34,886 bases of DNA. Origin: Pseudolabrys sp. GTDB taxonomy: Bacteria; Pseudomonadota; Alphaproteobacteria; Rhizobiales; Xanthobacteraceae. Made by a program: the position numbers and the translations under genes. The stretch lies in assembly GCA_022843325.1 (NCBI GenBank), contig JALHNV010000037.1, positions 1-34,886 on the forward strand. Reading direction: 5' to 3'. The stretch's first letter is position 1. Each line of letters starts with the position of its first letter. Below are positions 14,733 to 23,654 of this stretch, piece by piece. The notes beneath the pieces are model-generated. The model was given only the letters and a program-made list of their open reading frames with translations, searched no databases and was not told the origin of the DNA.

Positions 14733-14847
14733 GTCATGCCCGGGCTCGACCCGGGCATCCATGATGCTTCGCGGCGTGTAATGGCCTGAAGGACCGCCTA
14801 ACGGGCGGGTGCTCATCATGGATTGCCGGGTCAAGCCCGGCAATGAC
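14733..14847. repeat. 115-bp palindromic element with inverted ends between ppdK and a chemotaxis-type gene
   Basis: The left unit (14733-14760) has stem ATGCCCGGG, loop CTCGA, stem CCCGGGCAT. The right unit (14820-14847, inverted) is base-for-base identical to the right unit of the element at 7641-7668. Inverted ends extend about 34 bases including ATCCATGATG. The interior (~50 bases) has no gene and shares only the motif CCTAaCGGg with the other element. It sits between two convergent genes and may act as a bidirectional transcription barrier. Confidence 0.75.
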
Positions 14848-14862
14848 CAAGACGAGGCGACG

Positions 14863-16284
14863 CTACACCGCCACCTTGGCCAGGAAGTCCTCGACCTCGA
14901 GCCGCAGATTGGCGACCGCCATCTCGACGGTCGCCGACGCGTCGCGCACCACTTCGGCCGAGCCGCGCGTCTGGGTCGCGGCACCTGCCACGTTGCTGAG
15001 GACCGCCACCACCTGTCCGGTGCCCTGCGCGGCGCTGGCGACGTTGTGCGAGATCTCGCCGGTGGCGGCGTTTTGCTGCTCGACCGAGACCGCCACCGCG
15101 GTGGTGTGCTGGTTGATGTCCTGCATGCGCGCGGCGATCTGACGGATCGCCTCGACCGCGCCGGACGTCGAATTTTGTACCGCGAGAATGTGACTGGCGA
15201 TGTCCTCCGTCGCCTGGGCGGTTTGCACCGCCAGCGATTTCACCTCGGACGCGACCACGGCAAAGCCACGACCCGCTTCGCCGGCGCGGGCCGCTTCGAT
15301 GGTGGCGTTGAGCGCCAGCAGGTTGGTCTGGCCGGCGATATTGCGGATCAGCTTGACCACGTCGCCGATTTTCTGCGCGCCGTCGGCCAACCCGGCGATC
15401 TCCTTGTCGGTATCGCGCGCTTCCCGCGTAGCCAGACCGACGATGGCGCTGGTGTGGCTGAGTTGGCGGCTGATCTCGGCGATCGAACGCGACAGTTCGT
15501 CTGCAGCGAACGCCGCGGTCTCCACATTGGTGGACGCCTCGTTGAACGCCTGCACCGCGGTTTCCGCGCGCTGCGAGGTGCGTTCCGATGACCCGAACAG
15601 GTCGGTCGCGGTTGCGCGCATGGTGGTGGCGTTGTCGCTGACGCTCGACAGCAGAAGTTCGACCTGCGGCCTGAACAGCGCGATCGCCTGGTCGATGGCG
15701 GCGCGGCGCTGTTCCTGATCCCGGTTCGCGGCGCGTTCCTGCTCGGCCTGCTGCTGGTCGGTGACGTCTTCGTGGGTCGACACCCAGCCGCCGCCGGGCA
15801 ACGGTTCGTTCTTGGCCAGCACCGAGCGGCCATCGCTGGCCGTTACATAGTGTGACGAGCTCTCGCCCTTTGCCGCACCGGCCATGATCATGCGGCAGTA
15901 CGCATCGACGTCGCCAGAGAACAGGCCGGTGTCCTTGCGATGCTGGATCAATTGCCTGAGCATGCAGCCCGGCTTCACGACCTCGGGCGACAACTTGTAC
16001 ATGTCGAGATAGCGGCGGTTCATCAGCGTGATGCGGCCTTGCCCATCGAACACGGTCAGGCCTTGCGTCATGTTGTCGAGGGCGCTGTGCAGCCGGAGGT
16101 TCTGCCCGCGCAGGCGCTGGTACCAGAGTCCGACCCCGATGGCGGCGGCGATGCATAGACCGGCCGCGAGCAACCATGGCCCGGCAAGGGTCGAAGGCAT
16201 CAGTGCATCAGGCATGCCGGCTCGCAGGTAAAATGCTGCTGCGATAGTGCGGTCTGACGCTTGCGATAGAGTTAATTGTTCCAT
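14863..16284 (-). CDS. Membrane PAS-domain methyl-accepting chemotaxis-type transducer
   Basis: This 473-residue protein has one N-terminal membrane segment (about residues 36-55), a PAS-like sensor (about 65-178, with [15 protein letters not shown] and [11 protein letters not shown]), a coiled linker and a C-terminal MCP signalling domain. The conserved hairpin tip is visible at residues 316-349 ([20 protein letters not shown] and [15 protein letters not shown]). It should feed a CheA/CheW complex or a similar pathway. There is no large periplasmic sensor, so the signal is probably cytoplasmic and sensed by PAS. ATG 16284 has no clear Shine-Dalgarno; ATG 16215 (residue 24) is an alternative start that still precedes the membrane segment. 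Confidence 0.9.
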   Translation of the reverse strand: MEQLTLSQASDRTIAAAFYLRAGMPDALMPSTLAGPWLLAAGLCIAAAIGVGLWYQRLRGQNLRLHSALDNMTQGLTVFDGQGRITLMNRRYLDMYKLSPEVVKPGCMLRQLIQHRKDTGLFSGDVDAYCRMIMAGAAKGESSSHYVTASDGRSVLAKNEPLPGGGWVSTHEDVTDQQQAEQERAANRDQEQRRAAIDQAIALFRPQVELLLSSVSDNATTMRATATDLFGSSERTSQRAETAVQAFNEASTNVETAAFAADELSRSIAEISRQLSHTSAIVGLATREARDTDKEIAGLADGAQKIGDVVKLIRNIAGQTNLLALNATIEAARAGEAGRGFAVVASEVKSLAVQTAQATEDIASHILAVQNSTSGAVEAIRQIAARMQDINQHTTAVAVSVEQQNAATGEISHNVASAAQGTGQVVAVLSNVAGAATQTRGSAEVVRDASATVEMAVANLRLEVEDFLAKVAV

Positions 16285-16406
16285 CTCGCGCGTGGGTCAC
16301 GCCAGTTAACGGCTTCGCAAGGTTAATCACTGAATAATAACCCAGTCGCAATTTGACCGGTCCGCAGGGCCGGTGGCTTCGGTTTTGTCCGTTGCGTGAG
16401 TGGGCC

Positions 16407-17690
16407 ATGACAGTTTCGCGTAAGCGCCGGCGCCGGATTGCGTCGATCGGATGCGGCGCCCTGGTGCTCGCCGCGCTTCCCAATTCAATAGGCTACCAGG
16501 ACCTCGGCGCGCTGCTGGTGCGCCAGGCGGCCGTCACCGAACGCGCGCGGGCACATCTGGCCATGTCGCCGTTCGGCACCATTCACGCCGCGACCTTCAG
16601 TTTTCCACGGCCGGTCGGCACCGCCATTCCGCACCCGCCGGTCTACGCGCTGGCCAACTTCGATCCGGCCGATGTTACCGGCTCCATCGGCGCCCAGCCG
16701 CTCGGCGAGGGCGGCCCGCTGCGCTTCCCGCGGGCCAATCGCCTGAACAAGACCGATCTGGCGCTGTCGCGGGCGCGCGAGCCGCTGCCGCCGTTGCCGC
16801 CGCTTTTGGATATCGCACCGGCACCGCAGGCCGGTGTGGCCGGCGGCCGCTTCGATCCCTATGCGAAATACGAATTCGCCGCCCTGTCGGACGAGCCATC
16901 GGCGGCCGCGGCGCCGGCGCACGATCTGCCGGCCGCGGCGATCGCGAAGGTGCCGGTGGCCGTTCGCGACAGCGGCCGCGTTTACTTCGGTGTCGATCCG
17001 CTGGCCGGCGGCCGCGCGGCGCTCGCGCCCTGGAAGCCCGGCGAAGCGCCGCTGGTGCTGGCCGCACACGCCGCCGGCGATCCCGACATCAAGCCCACGG
17101 CGCTGGCGCAGCCGCTGGATGCTGACGAGGGCGGCGCCAGCATCGCCCGCAAAGGTGAAGTCACCGGCGCCATGGCCCGTCCCTTCACGCCGGCCGAGCG
17201 GCTCGGGCTGACCGGTGCGGAACGCGCCAAGTCGCAGAAGTGTCTCGCCAACGCGGTCTATTTCGAATCGCGCGGCGAGCCGGTGCGCGGCCAGATCGCG
17301 GTCGCGCAGGTGGTGCTGAACCGCGTGTTCTCGCCGTTCTATCCGAACAATGTCTGCGACGTCGTTTATCAGAACGTGCACCGGCACAATTCCTGCCAGT
17401 TCACCTTCGCCTGCGACGGCATCCCCGACGTGGTCACCGAACCTGACGCCTGGACCAGGGCGGAGCGCATCGCCCGCGACATGCTCGACGGCAAATTGTG
17501 GATGCCGGAAGTGGCCAAGTCGACGCACTATCACGCCAACTATGTGCGCCCGAACTGGATCGGCGAGATGAAGAAGCTGTACCACACGGGCATCCACAGC
17601 TTCTATCGCCCGCATAACTGGGGCGACGGCGCCGATGAGCCGCACTGGGGCGATGGCAAGACCACAGAGGCGCTGGCCAAGCAGCTCTGA
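16407..17690 (+). CDS. SleB-type cell wall hydrolase with long linker
   Basis: This 427-residue protein has a basic start followed by a hydrophobic segment (about residues 11-25) acting as signal or anchor. A long Pro/Ala-rich, low-complexity region of about 240 residues follows, then a C-terminal Hydrolase_2 (SleB/CwlJ) domain (about 275-395). Catalytic Glu287 lies in AVYFESRGEPVRGQIAVAQV; NVCDVVYQN and CQFTFACDG are also present. Such enzymes cleave peptidoglycan glycan strands; in non-sporulating alphaproteobacteria they probably serve cell-wall remodelling. ATG 16407 is chosen over 16353 because it begins with MTVSRKRRRR directly before the hydrophobic segment. Confidence 0.9.
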   Translation: MTVSRKRRRRIASIGCGALVLAALPNSIGYQDLGALLVRQAAVTERARAHLAMSPFGTIHAATFSFPRPVGTAIPHPPVYALANFDPADVTGSIGAQPLGEGGPLRFPRANRLNKTDLALSRAREPLPPLPPLLDIAPAPQAGVAGGRFDPYAKYEFAALSDEPSAAAAPAHDLPAAAIAKVPVAVRDSGRVYFGVDPLAGGRAALAPWKPGEAPLVLAAHAAGDPDIKPTALAQPLDADEGGASIARKGEVTGAMARPFTPAERLGLTGAERAKSQKCLANAVYFESRGEPVRGQIAVAQVVLNRVFSPFYPNNVCDVVYQNVHRHNSCQFTFACDGIPDVVTEPDAWTRAERIARDMLDGKLWMPEVAKSTHYHANYVRPNWIGEMKKLYHTGIHSFYRPHNWGDGADEPHWGDGKTTEALAKQL

Positions 17691-17692
17691 CC

Positions 17693-17714
17693 GCTCCGGC
17701 AAATTTGCCGGAGC
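17693..17714. terminator. Perfect 22-base palindrome after the SleB-type gene
   Basis: GCTCCGGCAAA pairs perfectly with TTTGCCGGAGC (11-base arms, no spacer), starting 3 bases after the stop codon. It would form a strong RNA hairpin but has no T-tract after it, so it may be a transcript-stabilising hairpin or weak terminator. The remaining gap to 17915 holds another perfect 12-base palindrome, ACGAATATTCGT (17812-17823), a possible regulator site for the MFS gene, and no convincing gene. Confidence 0.5.
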
Positions 17715-17915
17715 TGGCATGCGATTTCGCCGCCGCACCCGGTAGGCATGGAATACGCTGCTATCCGGTGCGCGGTTGACGGCGTTATCCGTCGCTCAAA
17801 TGGCTTCGATCACGAATATTCGTTTGGGACAGCCGGATTCGGACGATAAGGTCGCGGCCTTGCAACGCGCCCGCTCGGGCGCATGGCCGACAGATCCGGC
17901 CGGAGACGTATTCAC

Positions 17916-19160
17916 ATGACGCTGTCAGGGGCTGGAAAAGCGGCGGGTGCCGTCGGCTGGCGCACGCCGGCCGTGGTGGTGGTGTGCGGCTGTTTGATCG
18001 CGATGATCAGCTTCGGGCCGCGTTCGTCGCTCGGCTTCTTCCTGACGCCGATGTCGCAGGACAACAACTGGGGCCGCGATGTCTTCGCCATGGCGCTGGC
18101 GATCCAGAACCTGCTGTGGGGCATCGGGCAGCCGTTCGCCGGCGCCATGGCCGACAAATACGGCACCAACAAAGTGCTGGTGGTCGGCGGCATCCTTTAC
18201 GCGACCGGCATTGCCCTGATGTCCTATTCGACCACGCCGCTGGCGCTCGACATCACGGCCGGCGTCCTGATCGGCTTCGGCCTGTCGGCCTGTTCCTTCA
18301 CCATCGTGCTCGGCGGCTTCGGCAAGCTGCTGCCGGAAAGCTGGCGCTCGATGGCGTTCGGCGTCGGCACCGGCGCCGGTTCGTTCGGCCAGTTCCTGTT
18401 TTCGCCGCTCGGCGTCGGCCTGATCGATGCCTATGGCTGGCAGTCGACGCTGCTGGTTTTCGCCGCGGTGCTGATGCTGATCCTGCCGCTGTCGCTGGCG
18501 CTGGCGACGCCGCGCCGCACCGGTCCGCCGCCGCCGGTGGTGGCGACGCAGTCGATCCGGCAGGCGCTGGTCGAGGCCTTCGGCCATCGCTCCTATGTGC
18601 TGCTGGTGCTCGGCTTCTTCACCTGCGGCTTCCAGCTCGCCTTCGTCACCGTGCATCTGCCGTCCTATCTGATCGACCGCGGCCTGACGGCGCAGGTCGG
18701 CGGCTGGACGCTGGCGATCATCGGCCTGTTCAACATTATCGGCTCGCTGCTGTCGGGCTACCTCGGCGGCCGCATGCCGAAACGCTACATCCTGTCGGCG
18801 ATCTATTTCGGCCGCGCGCTGTCGATTGTCGCCTTCATCCTGTTGCCGACCTCGACCACGACGACGCTGATCTTCGGCGCGGTGACCGGCCTGCTGTGGC
18901 TGTCGACGGTGCCGCCGACCTCGGGTCTTGTCGCCGTGATGTTCGGCACGCGCTGGCTCACCATGCTGTTCGGCTTCGCCTTCTTCAGCCACCAGGTCGG
19001 CGGCTTCCTCGGCGTGCTGCTCGGCGGCATCGTGTTCGAGACCTGGGGCTCCTACGATCCGGTGTGGTGGCTGTCGGTGTTCTTCGGCGTCATGTCGGCG
19101 CTGATCAACCTGCCCATCGTCGAAAAGCCGGTGGTCCGCCCGGCGCTGCAGCCGGCCTGA
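17916..19160 (+). CDS. Major facilitator superfamily transporter
   Basis: This 414-residue membrane protein has about 12 hydrophobic segments. The loop between helices 2 and 3 carries GAMADKYGTNKVLVVGG, the MFS motif A region, and a basic/proline-rich central loop (ATPRRTGPPPP) divides the two halves. The family resembles MFS carriers often annotated as monocarboxylate/oxalate-formate-like in Hyphomicrobiales; the substrate is not determinable. ATG 17916 is preferred (CCGGAG about 12 bases upstream); the ATG at 17883 adds 11 basic residues. Confidence 0.9.
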   Translation: MTLSGAGKAAGAVGWRTPAVVVVCGCLIAMISFGPRSSLGFFLTPMSQDNNWGRDVFAMALAIQNLLWGIGQPFAGAMADKYGTNKVLVVGGILYATGIALMSYSTTPLALDITAGVLIGFGLSACSFTIVLGGFGKLLPESWRSMAFGVGTGAGSFGQFLFSPLGVGLIDAYGWQSTLLVFAAVLMLILPLSLALATPRRTGPPPPVVATQSIRQALVEAFGHRSYVLLVLGFFTCGFQLAFVTVHLPSYLIDRGLTAQVGGWTLAIIGLFNIIGSLLSGYLGGRMPKRYILSAIYFGRALSIVAFILLPTSTTTTLIFGAVTGLLWLSTVPPTSGLVAVMFGTRWLTMLFGFAFFSHQVGGFLGVLLGGIVFETWGSYDPVWWLSVFFGVMSALINLPIVEKPVVRPALQPA

Positions 19161-19171
19161 TTTGCCGCGAT

Positions 19172-19254
19172 TTGCGGCCGGGGCTTGTCCCCGCCGCCCA
19201 CGCCTTTAGAACTGTCGGCCAAAGCGGGAAGGCCGGCGTAAGCCCGGCCCTGAC
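19172..19254. repeat. Short degenerate pair of palindromes between MFS and reductase genes
   Basis: The left unit around 19172-19199 (GCGGC CGGGG CTTGT CCCCG CCGC) and the right unit 19227-19254 (inverted, one damaged arm) are members of the 28-bp palindrome family separated by only 27 bases. This appears to be an older, shortened version of the paired elements at 7553 and 14733. It fills most of the 108-bp gap. Confidence 0.55.
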
Positions 19255-19268
19255 AGGGAGTGCGGCGC

Positions 19269-20255
19269 GTGGGCACCTTCAAGGCGATTGTGATCGACAA
19301 GACCGAGAGCGGCACCAAAGCGGCGCTGGCTGATTTCGACGAAGCCAACCTGATGGACGGCGATGTCACCGTCGCGGTCGGCTATTCGACCGTCAATTAC
19401 AAGGACGGCCTCGCCATCACCGGCAAGGCACCGGTGGTGCGCCGCTTCCCGATGATCGCCGGCATCGATTTCGCCGGCACGGTGGAAACCTCCAGCCATC
19501 CGGACTGGAAGCCCGGCGACAAGGTTATTCACAACGGCTGGGGTCTCGGCGAGACCCATCTCGGCGCCTATGCGCAAAAGGCCCGGGTCAAAGGCGACTG
19601 GCTGGTGCGGCTGCCGGGAGCCATCAGCGCGCGCGACGCCATGGCCATCGGCACTGCCGGCTACACGGCGATGCTGGCGGTGATGGCGCTGGAGAAGCAC
19701 GGCCTGACGCCCGACCGCGGTCCGATTGCCGTGACGGGAGCGGCCGGCGGCGTCGGTTCGGTGGCCATCGCCATCCTGGCCAAGCTCGGCTTCAGCGTCA
19801 TCGCCGTCACCGGCCGCACCGCCGAGGCGGATTACCTGAAGGGCCTCGGCGCGTCCGAGATCATCGACCGCAAGGAGCTGGCGGGGCCGGCCAAGCCGCT
19901 GGCCAAGGAACGCTGGGCCGGGGCCATCGATGCGGTCGGCTCGACCACGCTGGCCAACCTCCTGGCGATGACGCGCTACGGCGGCGCGGTCGCCGCCTGC
20001 GGGCTGGCGGGCGGCATGGACCTGCCGGGCTCGGTCGCCCCGTTTATTCTGCGCGGGGTGTGTCTTTACGGTATCGACTCGGTGATGTGCCCGATCGATC
20101 GCCGGCGCGAGGCCTGGAACCGTCTCGAATCCGATCTGGACCGCTCAAAACTGGCGTCAATGACCCGGGAAATCGACCTTTCCGGCGTGCCGGAGGCCGC
20201 GGCGGCCATCGTCGATGGCCAGGTGCGGGGCCGGATCGTGGTCAAGATCGGGTAA
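19269..20255 (+). CDS. YhdH/AcuI family quinone oxidoreductase-like (acrylyl-CoA reductase type)
   Basis: This 328-residue medium-chain reductase starts with an N-terminal GroES-like domain ([20 protein letters not shown], conserved in the YhdH/AcuI group). A Rossmann domain follows, with [20 protein letters not shown] near residues 155-175, and later GIDSVMCP. Relatives reduce acrylyl-CoA or small quinone-like substrates with NADPH. No catalytic zinc ligands are evident, as expected. GTG 19269 is chosen over GTG 19260 because CAGGGAG (19254-19260) is correctly spaced for it and [11 protein letters not shown] matches the family start. Confidence 0.88.
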   Translation: MGTFKAIVIDKTESGTKAALADFDEANLMDGDVTVAVGYSTVNYKDGLAITGKAPVVRRFPMIAGIDFAGTVETSSHPDWKPGDKVIHNGWGLGETHLGAYAQKARVKGDWLVRLPGAISARDAMAIGTAGYTAMLAVMALEKHGLTPDRGPIAVTGAAGGVGSVAIAILAKLGFSVIAVTGRTAEADYLKGLGASEIIDRKELAGPAKPLAKERWAGAIDAVGSTTLANLLAMTRYGGAVAACGLAGGMDLPGSVAPFILRGVCLYGIDSVMCPIDRRREAWNRLESDLDRSKLASMTREIDLSGVPEAAAAIVDGQVRGRIVVKIG

Positions 20256-20302
20256 CCACGTTCAGGATTTGGCGACGAACGGCGTGCATACTCCGCCCAG
20301 AC

Positions 20303-20331
20303 TTGAAAAAGCAGGCGCGGACTCGTTAAAT
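20303..20331 (+). promoter_or_regulatory. Possible sigma70 promoter for the secreted protein gene
   Basis: TTGAAA (20303-20308), a 17-base spacer and TTAAAT (20326-20331) lie 26 bases upstream of the ATG at 20357. The -35 is good and the -10 moderate. Position and spacing support it; no independent evidence is available. Confidence 0.45.
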
Positions 20332-20356
20332 CGCTGGCGTCAGTCGGAGTTGGGTA

Positions 20357-20818
20357 ATGTTGCGTGGAATTGCGTTGCTGGCCGGCCTGGTGGCCGCGCT
20401 GCCAGCCATGGCGAACGAGATGAGCGTCGAAGAGGCGCGCGCCTTCGTCATGGGCAAGATGTTCTCCTATACCTGCTTCGAAGGCACCAAAGGCCAGGGC
20501 CGCATCATGCACGACGGCTCGGTGGTGGGTTCCATCCAGATTCGCGGTGACGGCCCGGTGCGCTACGCGCGGCTGCCGCCCGGCACCATCCGCGTCTCCG
20601 GCGAGCGCGTCTGCGCCTCGGTGCGCGGTCTGCCGATCGAGCCGTGTTTCAATCTGCGCAAGATCGACAACAACACCTTCCGCGGTTCGGTGTCCGGCCT
20701 CGGCTTCGCGTCGTGCGAATTCGCCCGGCACAATCCGCGCGCCACGGTGGCGCAGAGCACCAGCAAACGCGAGCCGCTGGGGCTGCGGCCGTCGATCACT
20801 GCCGGCAACAACAACTAG
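20357..20818 (+). CDS. Secreted protein of unknown function
   Basis: This 153-residue protein has a signal peptide (hydrophobic residues 4-16, cleavage after AMA). The mature part has four Cys residues (YTCFEG, ERVCASV, EPCFNL, ASCEFA) that could form two disulfides, with GRIMHDGSVVGSIQIRGDG resembling a beta-rich fold. I recognise it only as a type of hypothetical protein seen in Hyphomicrobiales. GGAG lies 8-11 bases before the ATG. It is convergent with the thioesterase gene, with 3 bases between stop codons and no terminator. Confidence 0.75.
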   Translation: MLRGIALLAGLVAALPAMANEMSVEEARAFVMGKMFSYTCFEGTKGQGRIMHDGSVVGSIQIRGDGPVRYARLPPGTIRVSGERVCASVRGLPIEPCFNLRKIDNNTFRGSVSGLGFASCEFARHNPRATVAQSTSKREPLGLRPSITAGNNN

Positions 20819-20821
20819 CGA

Positions 20822-21298
20822 TCAGCCTTTCGCCGGAAAGATCATGCACGTCGTCGTGGCGTGCGCGTACAGCTTGCCACTCGCATCCTTGAGATCGCCT
20901 TCCGACGTCGCCACCGTGCGGCCGCGATGAATGACGCGGCCTTGCGCACGCACGGGGCCGGTGGTCTCGCTCAGGGCCCGCACAAAATTCAGTTTGAGCT
21001 CGAGCGTGGTCCAGGTCTCGCCTTTGGTCAGCGTCGAGAAGATGGCGCAGCCGAGCGCGCTGTCGAGCAGCGTCGAGGCAAATCCGGCATGCACGCTGCC
21101 GATCGGATTGTAATGGCGCAGCCCCGGCACGCCTTCGAACGCCGCGCGGCCGGGCGCGGCCTCGACCAGCCGGAAGCCCATGGTCTCCGCGATGGGCGGC
21201 TGCGGCAGGGTGCCGTTTATCATCGCGGTGAGAAAGCTGAGGCCATCGTAGGACGTCAGGATTTCCGGCGTTACCACGCCGTAATGCGTTCCGCTCAC
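20822..21298 (-). CDS. PaaI-type hotdog thioesterase
   Basis: This 158-residue hotdog-fold protein has the thioesterase signature NPIGSVHAGFASTLLDSALG (about residues 64-83), with the Asp/His positions expected for acyl-CoA hydrolysis, and a C-terminal HRGRTVATSEGDLKD strand. The PaaI/YdiI group hydrolyses aryl- or acyl-CoA esters as salvage or quality control. The substrate cannot be specified. It lies 11 bases downstream of the tyrosine phosphatase gene on the same strand and may share its transcript. Confidence 0.87.
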   Translation of the reverse strand: MSGTHYGVVTPEILTSYDGLSFLTAMINGTLPQPPIAETMGFRLVEAAPGRAAFEGVPGLRHYNPIGSVHAGFASTLLDSALGCAIFSTLTKGETWTTLELKLNFVRALSETTGPVRAQGRVIHRGRTVATSEGDLKDASGKLYAHATTTCMIFPAKG

Positions 21299-21309
21299 GT
21301 CATTCCCCC

Positions 21310-21816
21310 TTACTCAAGGTCCAGGCGAAACGGCACGCCTTCCTCGGCGAGAAAAGCCGGGCCGATCGTCTCGACGGCGCGGATCATGCGGCCGTCGCGT
21401 TTCAGCAGCCGGTCGGCGATCGACACGATGGCCGCGTTCGGCTGCGCGGTGCGCGAGGCGGCGCGGATCGCCTGCGCGATCGCCATCTCGTCGCGTTGCG
21501 GGTTGAGCACGCAGGCGGCCACGAAAGCGCCGGCGGTGGAGCGGCTGATGCCGGCAAAGCAGTGCACCACCATCGGCGCGGCGCGATCCCAGGCGCCGAC
21601 GAATTCGATCAGCCGCGACACGTGTTCTTCGGCGGGCACCGTCATGCCGTCGATCGGCGCGGCGATGTCGTCGACCGACAGCACCAGATGGTTCTGTTCG
21701 GGTATGTGCACCGGCCGCGTCACCCGGTCGGTGCGCCGCAACAGCGTGACAATGTGGCGCGCGCGGGTTTCATCGACCGTGGCATAGAGGCGCGCAAGCG
21801 AGCAGACATGGATCAT
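21310..21816 (-). CDS. Tyrosine phosphatase-like protein
   Basis: This 168-residue protein carries the C-x5-R phosphatase loop HCFAGISRS with Cys86 and Arg92, and an upstream acidic patch (LSVDDIAAP) that could supply the general acid. Proteins of this kind are annotated in Hyphomicrobiales as tyrosine or dual-specificity phosphatases. Between it and the upstream gene (stop at 21871) lies a hairpin CGGCCGAT / ATCGGCCG (21842-21861) with a 4-base loop. The substrate is unknown. Confidence 0.83.
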   Translation of the reverse strand: MIHVCSLARLYATVDETRARHIVTLLRRTDRVTRPVHIPEQNHLVLSVDDIAAPIDGMTVPAEEHVSRLIEFVGAWDRAAPMVVHCFAGISRSTAGAFVAACVLNPQRDEMAIAQAIRAASRTAQPNAAIVSIADRLLKRDGRMIRAVETIGPAFLAEEGVPFRLDLE

Positions 21817-21870
21817 GGCGGCAGCGGTATAGACCGGATTGCGGCCGATGGAAATCGGCCGATCGCGCCG

Positions 21871-22401
21871 TTAGGCCGGCGCGTAGGTCAGGCGCACGAC
21901 ATCCTCGCCGACGCGATCGGTCGCCACCAGGCGCAGACGCGGCCGCGGGCCGGCGAAAAACGGCGTGCCGCTGCCCAGCACCACGGGGTGGAAATAGAGC
22001 CGGTACTCATCGATCAGACCGAGATCGGTCAGGCTGCCGGCGAGGACCGGTCCGGACACGGTGATCTCGCCGGCGAGCCGTGTCTTCAAGTCGCCGATCG
22101 CTGCCGCGAGGTCATTCCCGGCAAGTGTCGCATTGGGGCCGACCGATGTCAGCGTGCGCGACACGACCCATTTCGGCATGCGCCGCCACGCCGCCGCGAA
22201 TTCCTGCTCCGCCGCGCTCCACTCGGGACGGTCGTCGTCCCAATAGCGCATGATCTCGTACATGCGGCGGCCGTAGACGCTGCCGGCCAGGCCGCGCACG
22301 TGGTCGATCCAGTGACGGAAGAGCGCGGGGCCGGGCGCGAAGGCCTCGTGGTCGACGTTGCCGTCCAGCGACAGGTTCATGCCAAAGACAAGCGTCGCCA
22401 T
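21871..22401 (-). CDS. Dihydrofolate reductase-like (RibD C-terminal domain) protein
   Basis: This 176-residue protein matches the RibD_C/DHFR-like layout: MATLVFGMNLSLDGNVD at the start, GSVYGRRMYEIMRYW (nucleotide-binding region), and late GEITVSGPVLAGSLTDLGLIDEYRLYFHPVVLG, cited here only as landmarks. Single-domain relatives such as YwjB/YyaP-type reductases have unknown physiological substrates. It starts 6 bases after the HD-domain gene stop, so the two are probably co-transcribed. Confidence 0.85.
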   Translation of the reverse strand: MATLVFGMNLSLDGNVDHEAFAPGPALFRHWIDHVRGLAGSVYGRRMYEIMRYWDDDRPEWSAAEQEFAAAWRRMPKWVVSRTLTSVGPNATLAGNDLAAAIGDLKTRLAGEITVSGPVLAGSLTDLGLIDEYRLYFHPVVLGSGTPFFAGPRPRLRLVATDRVGEDVVRLTYAPA

Positions 22402-22407
22402 GGGACC

Positions 22408-23004
22408 TCACACGGTGCGTAACAGTTTTTCGACCCGCTCGCGGAACTGGGTTTCGGCGCTGCCGGCGGACCACGGCGTCAGGTAGTCGCGCTCGATGGC
22501 GGCGGAGAATTTCGGCGGCTGGCCGAAAAACTTCTGCGCCTCGCCGGGCTCGAAGCCGGCCAGCCGCGTGGCTTCGAGATAGGCCGCGCTGCGGTCGGCC
22601 GCCTTGATCAGCGTTTGTATCGTCTCCGGCAATTTGACCGGCAGGCCGAAGCGCAGGTGAATGGCGGCGAGCAGGCGGCGCTCGACCGCCTTGTAACTGT
22701 CGCCGATCACCACCTTGAACGGTGAGATCATGTCGCCGACCACGTATTCCGGCGCGTCGTGCAGCAGCACGGCGAGCCGTCCGCGCGCATCGAGCCGCGG
22801 CACCCTGGCGCGTGCCATCGCCTCGACCAGCAGCGAGTGCTGTGCCACCGAGAAAATATGCGCGCCCTTGGTCTGGCCGTTCCAGCGCGCCACGCGCGCC
22901 AGGCCGTGGGCGATGTCGTCGAGTTCGATGTCGAGGGGCGACGGATCGAGCAGATCGAGCCGCCGGCCGGACAGCATGCGTTGCCAGGCGCGGGTCTTGC
23001 TCAT
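22408..23004 (-). CDS. HD-domain phosphohydrolase (YfbR-like)
   Basis: This 198-residue protein has the metal-binding pattern of HD phosphohydrolases: His56 in VAQHSLLV, His82-Asp83 in LLHDAPEYVVGD and Asp137 in AADRSA. The closest characterised relatives are YfbR-type 5'-deoxynucleotidases; YfbR acts on deoxynucleoside monophosphates, and this activity is inferred, not shown. The start overlaps the tag stop by four bases (ATGA), indicating translational coupling. A longer open frame upstream is excluded because it lies inside tag. Confidence 0.87.
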   Translation of the reverse strand: MSKTRAWQRMLSGRRLDLLDPSPLDIELDDIAHGLARVARWNGQTKGAHIFSVAQHSLLVEAMARARVPRLDARGRLAVLLHDAPEYVVGDMISPFKVVIGDSYKAVERRLLAAIHLRFGLPVKLPETIQTLIKAADRSAAYLEATRLAGFEPGEAQKFFGQPPKFSAAIERDYLTPWSAGSAETQFRERVEKLLRTV

Positions 23005-23615
23005 CTGCGTTTGGCGAGCTTGGCGCAGGCGGCGTGGCGATGGCAGGTGACCATGTGGTCGTTGACCATGCCGGTGGCCTGCATGAAGGCGTAGACAATG
23101 GTGGGCCCGACGAACTTGAAGCCGTGGCCGAGCAACTGCTTCGACATCGCCCGCGATTCCTCCGACTCGGTCGGGTAGGGGCTGCCGACGCGCAGCTTGT
23201 TGTCCTTCGGCTTGCCGCCGAGATGATCCCACAGCATCGCCGAAAAGCCCGGGCCGCCGTCCATGATCTTGAGATAGGCGCGCGCCGAATTGACGGTACC
23301 GACGATCTTGGCGCGGTTGCGCACGATGCCGGCGTCCTGCATCAGCCGCTCCACCTTCTTCGGCGTGTAGCGGGCGATCTTCTCCGGATTGAAGTCGTCG
23401 AAGGCGCGGCGGAAATTGTCACGCTTGCGCAAAATGGTGATCCACGACAGGCCGGCCTGGAAGCCGTCGAGGATCAGCTTCTCGAACAGGGCGCGGTCGT
23501 CCCATTCGGGCACGCCCCATTCCTCGTCGTGATAGGCGACGTAAAGCGGATCCTGCTTCGGCCAGGCGCAGCGCACCAGACCGTCGTCATGAAGAATCGG
23601 GGGCGAGGGCGGCAT
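23001..23615 (-). CDS. tag: DNA-3-methyladenine glycosylase I
   Basis: Tag removes 3-methyladenine from alkylated DNA, starting base excision repair. This 204-residue protein keeps the zinc ligands: Cys16 in VRCAWPK, His29 in VAYHDEEWG, and His187 and Cys191 in NDHMVTC. Other family landmarks are DRALFEKLILDGFQAGLSW and TPKKVERLMQDAGIVRN. Length and spacing of ligands match E. coli Tag with an extra ~12 N-terminal residues. It leads a short operon with the HD hydrolase and probably the RibD-type gene. Confidence 0.95.
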   Translation of the reverse strand: MPPSPPILHDDGLVRCAWPKQDPLYVAYHDEEWGVPEWDDRALFEKLILDGFQAGLSWITILRKRDNFRRAFDDFNPEKIARYTPKKVERLMQDAGIVRNRAKIVGTVNSARAYLKIMDGGPGFSAMLWDHLGGKPKDNKLRVGSPYPTESEESRAMSKQLLGHGFKFVGPTIVYAFMQATGMVNDHMVTCHRHAACAKLAKRR

Positions 23616-23654
23616 GCGTCCTCTATACCCCCGGTCCTCATGCGATAGAAGCGG

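Noticed and set aside
17748..17849. 33-codon frame in the gap before the MFS gene
   Set aside because: No ribosome binding site, no family resemblance and arbitrary composition; not reported as a gene.
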